Program-made: the position numbers and the translations under genes
DNA from: Campylobacterales bacterium
GTDB lineage: Bacteria > Campylobacterota > Campylobacteria > Campylobacterales > QNZT01
DNA: 27,047 nt
Direction of reading: 5' to 3'
Assembly: GCA_015662615.1 (NCBI GenBank)
Contig: DQTU01000039.1
Coordinates: 1-27,047, forward strand
Notes under the pieces: model-generated
Told to the model about the DNA's origin: nothing
Databases searched by the model: none
What the model saw: the letters and a program-made list of their open reading frames with translations, nothing else
Shown: positions 7,766-14,891 of the stretch, piece after piece
Numbering within the stretch: the stretch's first letter is position 1
Layout: the number at the start of each line of letters is the position of its first letter

Positions 7766-8872
7766 ATGAATTTTGAGTCAAGAAAAAGTCTACCGATACT
7801 ATTATCCGCAGCGGTAGCTATAAGTATAAGTGGCTGTGCCGAGAAAAGAAGTTGTAAGACACCTACAGTAGCTTCTAAACAAGTGGTTAAAGTAGCAAAA
7901 ATACAAGATGACAAAGATAAGCAGATAGAGGCTCTTCAAGTCGCTATTTTAGAAGCTAGAGCGAATGTTGGTAAAACAGTTACAAAAGTCGTTGAAGTTG
8001 CTGGAAAAAGTTCTCCATATCCACCAAATGCACAACCAGGCAAATGTTACACTAAAGTACTAATCCCAGCTAAGTATGAAGTACAAACTGAAAAAGTTTT
8101 ATCAAAAGAAGCAAGTGAGAATATTACAGTTGTTCCTGCCAAATATAAAATGGTTAGTAAAAAGCTACTTGTTAAAGAAGCAAGTGAAAGGTTGGTAGCA
8201 ATTCCCGCAACCTACAAAACTGTAACTGAGAAGGTGCTTGTTAAAGAAGCAAGTGAAAGATTAGTAAAAGTTCCCGCAACTTATGACACAGTAACTCAAA
8301 AAATCCTAGTTAAAGAAGCACAAACGACTTGGAAAAAAGGGTGTAGTGATTCAGGTAAAGCAACAGGTAAAGATTGTGATGTGTTATGTTTAGTAAATAC
8401 ACCTGCACAATATAGAACCATTACAAAAAGAGTTTTAAAAACACCTGCTTCAACAAAAGCAATACCAGTTCCTGCAAAATATAAAACTGTAACTAGAAAA
8501 GTTTTAGATCGACCTGCTTCTACTAAATCTATTCCCGTCCCAGCAGTTTACAAAACTGTAAAAGTAAGAGAGCTAGTATCGCCAGCATATGTTAAAAAAA
8601 CTGCTATTCCTGAAGCTTATCAGACTATTAGTAAAAGGGTAAAAGTAAGTGATTCAGCACTTAAATGGGAAGAGACAGTATGTCAAACAAGTATGACTTC
8701 GGTAAATATTAGAGAGGTGCAAAAAGCACTTAAAAACAGCGGCTTTAATCCAGGTCCTATTGATGGTATCTTTGGATGGAGAACAAGAGCAGCACTTGAA
8801 AAATATCAAGGAGCAAATTCTCTTGCATCTGGGGCATTAACAAAAGAGACACTTAAGTCATTAGGTATATAA
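7766..8872 (+). CDS. Repeat-rich lipoprotein with peptidoglycan-binding domain
   Basis: A 368-residue predicted lipoprotein. The ATG at 7766 follows AAAGGAGT by 5 bases. The signal peptide ends in a lipobox (ISIS-G-Cys24). Residues about 100-305 hold eight diverged repeats of 21-24 residues with the pattern [IV]PAxYKTVTxKVLVKEASxR. Repeats 2-4 are most alike. A cysteine-containing insert (WKKGCSDSGKATGKDCDVLC) separates repeats 4 and 5. The C-terminus (about 312-368) is a PG_binding_1 domain: VREVQKAL-like helix, GPIDGIFGWRTRAALEKYQ, then LTKETLKSLGI. This suggests an outer-membrane-anchored protein contacting peptidoglycan through the periplasm. The domain calls are good. The function of the repeats is unknown. 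Confidence 0.85.
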   Translation: MNFESRKSLPILLSAAVAISISGCAEKRSCKTPTVASKQVVKVAKIQDDKDKQIEALQVAILEARANVGKTVTKVVEVAGKSSPYPPNAQPGKCYTKVLIPAKYEVQTEKVLSKEASENITVVPAKYKMVSKKLLVKEASERLVAIPATYKTVTEKVLVKEASERLVKVPATYDTVTQKILVKEAQTTWKKGCSDSGKATGKDCDVLCLVNTPAQYRTITKRVLKTPASTKAIPVPAKYKTVTRKVLDRPASTKSIPVPAVYKTVKVRELVSPAYVKKTAIPEAYQTISKRVKVSDSALKWEETVCQTSMTSVNIREVQKALKNSGFNPGPIDGIFGWRTRAALEKYQGANSLASGALTKETLKSLGI

Positions 8873-8890
8873 TTTATAAATACTATTTCC

Positions 8891-8929
8891 AAAAAGCCAG
8901 TTGCGATTTTATTGCAACTGGCTTTTTTT
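8891..8929 (+). terminator. Rho-independent terminator
   Basis: A perfect stem GCCAGTTGC/GCAACTGGC (8896-8904 with 8914-8922) with a 9-base loop is flanked by A5 on the left and T7 on the right. It can end the lipoprotein gene on the plus strand, and the A-run lets it act for minus-strand transcripts too. Confidence 0.9.
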
Positions 8930-8998
8930 ATCTCAAGAAACTTTGTGATTGAATCAAATAAGTAGGAAAATTAAGAAGTGAATGAAGTCGCAAGAATA

Positions 8999-9038
8999 AG
9001 CAAATAAGCGCTTAGACTTTTTCTTCGCTTATTTGGCT
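8999..9038 (-). terminator. Stem-loop at the end of the coiled-coil gene
   Basis: AGCAAATAAGCG (8999-9010) pairs with CGCTTATTTGGCT (9026-9038) with one bulged base. It spans the stop codon of the minus-strand gene ending at 9012. There is no long T-run, so it is either a weak terminator or a 3'-end stabiliser. Confidence 0.45.
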
Positions 9039-9458
9039 TATCTTTTTTTCGAGTAGTGTAATGATTTGATCTTTGTCGTCAGCAATTTTTATCTTATCTG
9101 AAAGCTGGATTGATAATGTTTGATGTTCAACCTTTAGTGAACTGTAGTCACTTTTTATATGTTCATAATCGTTAGTTGCCTCAAATAATGCTTCGAGCTC
9201 ACGCTCTTTTGTTTCTAAAAGCTTAGATTGTAAATTATATCCTTGATTAATTGCTTCTACTTTTCTACGAGTCGATCGAAGTTCATTTTTAAGCTTTACA
9301 ATCGTAGCATTTTTTTCGCTAAGAATCTTATGGTGCTTTTGCTCTTTTTCTGCATAAACCTCTCTTTTTTTAGCATTTGAATACAACAATCCTACTATAT
9401 AACCAAATACAACAGAAACAACTATATAAAGCGCCATTTTTACCATCAAAATCAACAA
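9012..9458 (-). CDS. Membrane-anchored coiled-coil protein (148 aa)
   Basis: I do not recognise a named family. One membrane segment (about residues 8-26, VKMALYIVVSVVFGYIVGLLY) is followed by a charged coiled coil to the end, with no other domain. The TTG at 9458 lies 5 bases after AAGGAG and only one base separates it from the stop of the upstream OmpA-like gene, so the two are probably coupled. A second TTG at 9455 and an ATG near 9446 are alternatives. With a short N-terminal tail and one span, the coiled coil would face the cytoplasm by the positive-inside rule (KKRE after the span). It may be a partner of the OmpA-like protein. Confidence 0.75.
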   Translation of the reverse strand: MLILMVKMALYIVVSVVFGYIVGLLYSNAKKREVYAEKEQKHHKILSEKNATIVKLKNELRSTRRKVEAINQGYNLQSKLLETKERELEALFEATNDYEHIKSDYSSLKVEHQTLSIQLSDKIKIADDKDQIITLLEKKISQISEEKV

Positions 9459-9459
9459 A

Positions 9460-10113
9460 CTATCTCCTTCTTATCTTAAGCTCAACTCTTGAATTTCGCT
9501 CATCTTTTTTATTATCTAAAATTGGATATAAATCACCATATCCTGTAACTACTATCTCTTTATTTATCTTTTTATTACTCAAATATTTATAAATGGTTTG
9601 CGCTAATTGCTCACTTTTTTTTTGTGTTAAATGATCATATATTTCAGATGCACTATGCCCTTCTATCTCTATGTAACTATTATTCATATCTGATAATAAA
9701 GGAGTTATTTTTTCAAGAACCTCTTTAGAGTGCTGTGAGATCTTACCTGATTTTTCCACATATAGATATCTATCTTCTTTTAAAATTTGCTTAACTTTTT
9801 CGCTAGAGCTAAGAACTATATTTTTCAGTTCACTCACTACAGGAAGAGAAGAACTTTCATTTTGTTCAACTGTTACTACCACTACATCTTTAATAGGTTT
9901 TATATCTTTTTTGGATTTATAAATATTAGTCAATTCAACTTTTATTTTTTCTTCTTTTGCTGTTGACTCGTTTGATTTCAAAGTTATCTTATTTTCATCA
10001 AGTGCTGAATATAACTCAGTATAAAAAGTCTTTGCATGTAAAACATAGGCTGTAGAAATTATTGCAAATGTTCCGACTATTCCTAAAAAATTTATTTTTG
10101 TACTATTTAACAT
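9460..10113 (-). CDS. Inner-membrane-anchored OmpA-like protein
   Basis: A 217-residue protein with one N-terminal membrane segment (about 9-27) not followed by a clear cleavage site. A variable linker rich in Lys/Glu/Ser runs to about 110, then an OmpA-like peptidoglycan-binding domain. Domain marks are SYIEIEGHSASE, KKSEQLAQTIYKYL, EIVVTGYGDLYPI and the C-terminal NSRVELKIRR. The layout resembles MotB-type or other inner-membrane OmpA proteins, but no MotA-like partner is nearby and the membrane segment lacks an obvious ion-pathway aspartate. It forms a two-gene operon with the coiled-coil gene. Confidence 0.85.
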   Translation of the reverse strand: MLNSTKINFLGIVGTFAIISTAYVLHAKTFYTELYSALDENKITLKSNESTAKEEKIKVELTNIYKSKKDIKPIKDVVVVTVEQNESSSLPVVSELKNIVLSSSEKVKQILKEDRYLYVEKSGKISQHSKEVLEKITPLLSDMNNSYIEIEGHSASEIYDHLTQKKSEQLAQTIYKYLSNKKINKEIVVTGYGDLYPILDNKKDERNSRVELKIRRR

Positions 10114-10376
10114 AAATTCAACCTTGGAAACTTATAATGGAGTATTATACCGATAAGATCGATAATATAAGATGAAAAAAAAATTTAATATATTAAAAAA
10201 AGTAAACTTAATATCCTTATTTAAGTAGATATAAATAATATATTATACCTTTGGCGTCACAAAAAGTAAACTACTGTAAAATACTTTAGTATAAAATCAC
10301 TTTATTTTGACTTTTATGATAATACCCTTACAAAAGGTTACTTTTTTTTGTATAATATAGACCTGTAAGGAGTCAT
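10114..10376. promoter_or_regulatory. Divergent AT-rich intergenic region with two promoters and a direct repeat
   Basis: For the minus strand, TATAAT (complement of 10144-10149) lies about 30 bases before the OmpA-like start. For the plus strand, TATAAT at 10351-10356, right after TTG, lies 20 bases before the ATG at 10377, with TAAGGAG at 10366-10372. AAAAAGTAAACT occurs twice (10197-10208 and 10261-10272), a possible operator pair. No gene is seen here. Confidence 0.5.
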
Positions 10377-11807
10377 ATGTATAAAATTGAGAAAAAATAT
10401 CTACTAAAAGATGATATTAAAACATTGATAGACGACTTAAAATTAACAGCTAAAGAAATCTCTGAGTTTTATACCGTTGTTAAAGTATGTAAAGAAGTAA
10501 AATTTAGCAAAATTGATTCTAAGTATTTTAAAACTACAAAAAATGGTGTTATAGGATCAATTGATCAAAAGAGAATTAAAATTAAAAAATCACTATACCA
10601 TAAAGAGAAAAAAAACGCTATTGGACAACATATTTCAAAAAAACGCTATATACTCTTAAATAATGGTGAAAAATATTCTTTTGATAAATATCAAAAGAAT
10701 TTTAAAAATCTATACCTATTAGAAGTTGAATTTAAAAATAAAAATAATTTGAATAAGTATATCGTTCCTGATATTTTGAAAAATTATATTATAAAAGAAG
10801 TAACACATGATAAACGATATCAAAAAAGAAATTTAGCACTTCTTGGTAATCCTAAAAAAAACACGTACAACATTTATTCTATTTTTAAAGATATAGAACT
10901 TGCACGAACTACAGATCTAAATAAAATTATCTTTAAAGAGATGAAAACAAGTGATAGTGTTCGAATTATACTTTATAATCTTTTTGTAGAGCTTAGAATA
11001 AATCAAGATCTTATAGTCCAAACACAAGCCCAAAAAGGTATAAAAGCATTTGAGCTGGCACTTAAAAAAAGTATTATTTTATTAAATGAGTATAAAAATA
11101 TATTTGATAAAAAGATTGTTCGAAGTGTCAAATTACATCTGAATATAATGGACAAAACACTTAAAACATATAAGGATTTACAATTTATTCAAAAAGAGTT
11201 AAGTGCTATTCGTCCACTCATAGCGTCAAGTGAAATGGATCGGATTAATCAAAGTATAGAGCATAAACTATTACTTGAGAAAAATAAGATAACGCGTTTT
11301 TTTAAAACAAGAGAATTTGCAATCATATTTAAACAGTATGAACTGCTACTCAAAGAAAATAATAGATCATTTCTCTCAATATCTGCCCAAATGTCAATTA
11401 GCAATAGCATAAAATATAAAATATTTAAACATTATAAAAAAACCATTATGAAATGTGATAAATATGAAAGATGTAATAATGATCGCAGTTATAAAACTAT
11501 AAACAAATCTATAAATAGAGTAAAAACTTTGCTTGAAGAATTTAAAATGATAATAGATAAAGTTGATTACCAAGCCATGTATACACTCACATGTGAGGTA
11601 TCAAAAGAGCTTGCAAGTCTTAAAAAAATAAATAGAAAGAAGATGATTATAGATACTTATCTCGAAAATCTTGAAGTAAAACCTAAAAACTATCAAAAGT
11701 TACTAAAAAAATTTAAAAAAGAGCGCAATATAAATACATCCAACATGAGTGAAGAACTTCATAATACTATTATGAGATTTAAAAAGAAAAAACATCTTTT
11801 TAAATAG
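10377..11807 (+). CDS. Divergent CYTH-CHAD-like protein
   Basis: A 476-residue, lysine-rich protein. Residues 1-160 look like a CYTH (triphosphate tunnel) domain. The start KIEKKYLL recalls the ExExK strand, LYLLEVEFKN recalls the ExE strand, and EVTHDKRYQKRNLAL closes the domain. The first glutamate of ExExK is a lysine here, so catalytic metal binding may be impaired. The rest is all helical and sits where CYTH proteins such as YgiF carry a CHAD domain. The typical CHAD histidine and arginine pattern (VHxLRxxxRR) is not visible: the matching stretch reads GIKAFELALKKSIILL. The gene is more AT- and Lys/Asn-rich than its neighbours. CYTH is likely; CHAD is tentative. Confidence 0.7.
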   Translation: MYKIEKKYLLKDDIKTLIDDLKLTAKEISEFYTVVKVCKEVKFSKIDSKYFKTTKNGVIGSIDQKRIKIKKSLYHKEKKNAIGQHISKKRYILLNNGEKYSFDKYQKNFKNLYLLEVEFKNKNNLNKYIVPDILKNYIIKEVTHDKRYQKRNLALLGNPKKNTYNIYSIFKDIELARTTDLNKIIFKEMKTSDSVRIILYNLFVELRINQDLIVQTQAQKGIKAFELALKKSIILLNEYKNIFDKKIVRSVKLHLNIMDKTLKTYKDLQFIQKELSAIRPLIASSEMDRINQSIEHKLLLEKNKITRFFKTREFAIIFKQYELLLKENNRSFLSISAQMSISNSIKYKIFKHYKKTIMKCDKYERCNNDRSYKTINKSINRVKTLLEEFKMIIDKVDYQAMYTLTCEVSKELASLKKINRKKMIIDTYLENLEVKPKNYQKLLKKFKKERNINTSNMSEELHNTIMRFKKKKHLFK

Positions 11808-11820
11808 TATAATTTTTTTT

Positions 11821-11829
11821 TGCTATAAT
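11821..11829 (+). promoter_or_regulatory. Extended -10 promoter of the M48 protease gene
   Basis: TGCTATAAT lies directly after a run of T, 41 bases before the ATG at 11871. The ribosome binding site AAGGG is at 11858-11862. It begins only 14 bases after the stop of the preceding gene. Confidence 0.65.
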
Positions 11830-11870
11830 CAAAGTATATAAATAAAAAATTGTACATAAGGGCTTAAAGC

Positions 11871-12635
11871 ATGAATAATATTGTAAAAGTACTACTCTTA
11901 GGTTTAACAGTAGCTGTTTTTATCGCTTGTAGTAAAACACCTTACACAAACCGTAAACAGATGGTTATATTCTCTCCTGCTCAAGAGTTACAGATGGGAT
12001 ATCAATCCGCACAACAGATCTTAAAAACAGAACGCATGAGCAATGATAGAAGAATCAACGCTCTTGTACAAAGAGTTGGTCAAAAGATAGCTCGTGCTGC
12101 TGCACAACCAGGATATAAATGGCAGTTTTTTGTGATTGAAAAAGATGTGCTAAACGCTTTTTGTCTACCTGGGGGAAAAGTTTTTGTATATACAGGACTT
12201 TTTAAAGCGGTTCAAAATGAAGATCAACTTGCCGTTGTTATCGGGCATGAAGTAGCCCATGCGATTGCGCGCCATGGCGCTGAGAGAATGAGCATGATAC
12301 AACTTGGTCGTATGGGTAAAGAGATTGCCTCAAAAACTCTTGGCGGCGGTAAATATACAAATATTATCAACCAAGCATATGGTGTGGGTGAGACTTACGG
12401 TATGGTTCTTCCATTTAGTAGAAAGTTTGAGTATGAAGCTGATGAAATTGGTCTATATTTGATGACAAAAGCGGGTTATAATCCACAAGAAGCTGTTGCG
12501 TTTTGGGATAACATGAAAAAATTAAAAGAGGGGACTAGAAATCCACCTGAATTTCTCTCAACACATCCAGCTGATGTAAATAGAATCCGAAAAATCCAGT
12601 CGCTTATTCCAAAAGCGTTACAACACTATAGATAA
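11871..12635 (+). CDS. M48 family zinc metalloprotease, lipoprotein
   Basis: A 254-residue periplasm-facing protease anchored by a lipid. The signal peptide ends at Cys20 (VFIAC). The active-site helix is GHEVAHAIARHG with His126, Glu127 and His130. The third zinc ligand is probably Glu187 in SRKFEYEADEIG. HPADVNRI near the C-terminus is also typical. The family includes E. coli LoiP and BepA, which take part in outer membrane protein quality control. This protein lacks the TPR extension of BepA and so is closer to LoiP in size. It has its own extended -10 promoter, and ubiE follows 14 bases after the stop. Confidence 0.93.
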   Translation: MNNIVKVLLLGLTVAVFIACSKTPYTNRKQMVIFSPAQELQMGYQSAQQILKTERMSNDRRINALVQRVGQKIARAAAQPGYKWQFFVIEKDVLNAFCLPGGKVFVYTGLFKAVQNEDQLAVVIGHEVAHAIARHGAERMSMIQLGRMGKEIASKTLGGGKYTNIINQAYGVGETYGMVLPFSRKFEYEADEIGLYLMTKAGYNPQEAVAFWDNMKKLKEGTRNPPEFLSTHPADVNRIRKIQSLIPKALQHYR

Positions 12636-12649
12636 AAAAGGTCAAAAGT

Positions 12650-13357
12650 TTGAGTAAACAAGAAAAAATTGTCACAATGTTCAATGAGATTGCAAGCACA
12701 TATGATGTAGCAAACAGAGTTTTAAGTTTTGGAGTAGATAAGAGTTGGAGAAAAGATGCATGTGATAAAACATATAATTTTTATGGCAAAAAATCTATAG
12801 ATCTTATCTTAGATGTAGCATGTGGTACAGGGGATATGTGTGAATTTTGGGATAAAAGAGCTAAAAAGTTACATATCAAAATAGATAAAATAATTGGTGC
12901 TGATCCTTCAGTAGGCATGCTTGAAAAGGCAAAAGAGAAAAACTTAAATGCTGAATTTGTCGAAGCAGAAGCTAAAAATCTTCCTTTTGAAACGGGGAGT
13001 GTTGATATATTGAGTATCTCTTACGGACTTAGAAATGTCATGGATCGCAAAGAGGGATTAGAAGAGTTTTATAGAGTCTTAAAACCTGAAGGTCTTCTTG
13101 TGATTTTAGAATTTACGAAACTTCAAAAGGCCAGTATTGCCTCAAGGGTTAGAGATTTTTATATGAAAAAGATATTGCCTATCGTTGGTGGATTTCTCTC
13201 CAAGAACAAAGAAGCCTATGATTATCTTCCTGATTCAATTGAAGGTTTTTTAACTAGCGAAAAACTAGTTGGAGAACTTGAAGAGGTAGATTTTCAGATG
13301 AAAGAGGTTAAAGGATATTCTATGGATATCTCTACGCTTTTTATCGCACAAAAGTAA
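12650..13357 (+). CDS. ubiE: Demethylmenaquinone/ubiquinone methyltransferase UbiE/MenG
   Basis: A SAM-dependent C-methyltransferase for the last step of menaquinone synthesis. 235 residues. The TTG start at 12650 follows AAAAAGG. The N-terminal SKQEKIVTMFNEIASTYDVANRVLSFG is diagnostic. The SAM-binding motif I is LDVACGTGDM at about 54-63, with ADPSVGML as the acidic strand and SYGLRNVMDRKEGLEEFYRVLKPEG as the family core. Campylobacterota make menaquinone, so demethylmenaquinone is the expected substrate. It probably shares a transcript with the M48 protease. Confidence 0.95.
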   Translation: MSKQEKIVTMFNEIASTYDVANRVLSFGVDKSWRKDACDKTYNFYGKKSIDLILDVACGTGDMCEFWDKRAKKLHIKIDKIIGADPSVGMLEKAKEKNLNAEFVEAEAKNLPFETGSVDILSISYGLRNVMDRKEGLEEFYRVLKPEGLLVILEFTKLQKASIASRVRDFYMKKILPIVGGFLSKNKEAYDYLPDSIEGFLTSEKLVGELEEVDFQMKEVKGYSMDISTLFIAQK

Positions 13358-13374
13358 TACCAACGGGTATTACT
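13353..13374. terminator. Compact hairpin over two convergent stop codons
   Basis: AGTAATACC-AACG-GGTATTACT forms a 9-base-pair stem with a 4-base loop. It contains the ubiE stop (13355-13357) and most of the helicase stop (13373-13375). There is no T-run on either side, so it is a candidate shared 3' end, not a classic terminator. Confidence 0.45.
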
Positions 13375-14668
13375 AATCGAGTTTAAGCATTGCACTCTCT
13401 CTATAAAATGTTTTTACACTTTGATTTACTGAAACAACCCTCTCAAGATAACTCTTAAAATCATTTCTACTATAGGTGATTTTAAGAGTTTTAGGGTCAA
13501 TTGCCCGACTAAGGGCTACATAAAACTGGCTATCTGCAAAAATATGATCAACATTACAGATGAGTGTGTTTAAACTCATGCCTTGTGATTTATGAATGGT
13601 TATCGCATAAGCAGGGCGAAGTGGAAATTGTTTCAAAGAACAAAGTACTTCACTTTCAAGTGTGCCTTTGTCATCAACCATCGAACGACTTAGTTCAAAT
13701 TCAAAACGATCTACTTTTACAAGCCTGCCCTCTTTCTCCACAACGATAGAGTCTCCGTCGATATGTTCAACAATCGCTTTTTCTCCATTATGATATGAGC
13801 CCCATTTATTGGTAGTGAAAATTACAGGAATTCCCTCTTTAAGTTTTAAATCTACAATGATTGGAAGTGATTTTTTCCATGAGGCAATACGTTTTTCATT
13901 TAACTTCGAATCTTTGATCTCCAAAAGTGCAGGTAAATCAAACTCTTCCCTTTGCACTTCTGCTACTTTTTGACGGTTCAAGATATCTGCTTCATAATTT
14001 CTTCCATAAAGTATCGTAGGATTGGTCTCTTGAAAATTATGATCTTTGAGTTTTTGAAGATAGGTAAAACATTGCTCATCTAACTCCCCTACTCTGATTT
14101 TTTCTAAAATTTGCATAAATTCTTCATTACTCGTTCTCTTGATTTTAGTAAGTTCAACCCCTAGAAAATCAAAATTTGTCCATGCACTACTCTGAAATGC
14201 ATAAATATTTTCACCAAATATAGAACTGTTATGCTTCTTCTGTATAGGCGGAAGTTGGAAAAAATCACCCACAACTAGTAACTTTCCACTATATTTAGCA
14301 TTTCTCAAACGATAGAGAATCATATCCATCAAATCAGAACTCACCATGCTAATCTCATCAATAATCACAAGATCAGTTTTTTTGAGAATCTTTGAAAGCT
14401 CTTTGATGCGGTTTCTATTATAGCGATCAGAGGATGCAAGCTCTTCAAAATTTGAAGAAATTCCAAATGAAAAGAAGCTGTGAATTGTCTGTCCACCTAC
14501 ATTTACAGCTGATATACCTGTACTACCAAGCACAATAACACCCCGATAATTAGACTCATAATCATCAATAATTTGTTTGGTAAGGTAGCTCTTCCCTACC
14601 CCTGCTCCACCTGTTAGAAAAATATTTTGCTCTTCTAAAAGCTCTAAAATCTTATTTAATACACTCAA
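13373..14668 (-). CDS. PIF1-like superfamily 1 DNA helicase
   Basis: A 431-residue ATP-dependent helicase of the PIF1/RecD-like group. Walker A is GGAGVGKS at 20-27, with GSTGISAVNVGGQTIHSFF as motif Ia. Walker B is VIIDEISMVS with D104 and E105, followed by VGDFFQLPPIQ. The C-terminal ITIHKSQGMSL and FYVALSRA motifs belong to the UvrD-like second lobe. The start is TTG at 14668 with only a weak GGA ribosome binding site. The single gene converges on ubiE. PIF1 helicases usually act at G-quadruplexes, forks or recombination intermediates; the role here is inferred from the family only. Confidence 0.9.
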   Translation of the reverse strand: MSVLNKILELLEEQNIFLTGGAGVGKSYLTKQIIDDYESNYRGVIVLGSTGISAVNVGGQTIHSFFSFGISSNFEELASSDRYNRNRIKELSKILKKTDLVIIDEISMVSSDLMDMILYRLRNAKYSGKLLVVGDFFQLPPIQKKHNSSIFGENIYAFQSSAWTNFDFLGVELTKIKRTSNEEFMQILEKIRVGELDEQCFTYLQKLKDHNFQETNPTILYGRNYEADILNRQKVAEVQREEFDLPALLEIKDSKLNEKRIASWKKSLPIIVDLKLKEGIPVIFTTNKWGSYHNGEKAIVEHIDGDSIVVEKEGRLVKVDRFEFELSRSMVDDKGTLESEVLCSLKQFPLRPAYAITIHKSQGMSLNTLICNVDHIFADSQFYVALSRAIDPKTLKITYSRNDFKSYLERVVSVNQSVKTFYRESAMLKLD

Positions 14669-14699
14669 AATAATCCGTTTTTGTCATTTTTAATTTGCA

Positions 14700-14708
14700 A
14701 TTATAACA
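14700..14708 (-). promoter_or_regulatory. Extended -10 promoter of the helicase gene
   Basis: The minus strand reads TGTTATAAT here, 31 bases before the TTG at 14668, matching other extended -10 boxes in the window. Confidence 0.6.
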
Positions 14709-14876
14709 AAATATAAATGATACTATATCGCAACGGGTACTTAGTATCTATTTTTCTCCTACTTGTGCAATATCTGCATGTATAATAATATTAAAAATTA
14801 AATATTTTGTATATTAAACCCTTTTTATTCAATGTATAATATTAAATATTAAATTTAACTTTTGTTTACAATATTC

Positions 14877-14885
14877 TGTTAAAAT
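14877..14885 (+). promoter_or_regulatory. Extended -10 close to the MscS start
   Basis: TGTTAAAAT ends 6 bases before the ATG at 14892, so transcription could begin at or next to the start codon. Further TATAAT boxes at 14781-14786 and 14835-14840 could instead give a leader of 45-100 bases. Confidence 0.4.
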
Positions 14886-14891
14886 TTCAAT

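Noticed and set aside
9460..10113. MotB flagellar stator protein
   Set aside because: The membrane segment has no evident conserved aspartate or plug region and no motA neighbour. Only the general OmpA-like layout matches.
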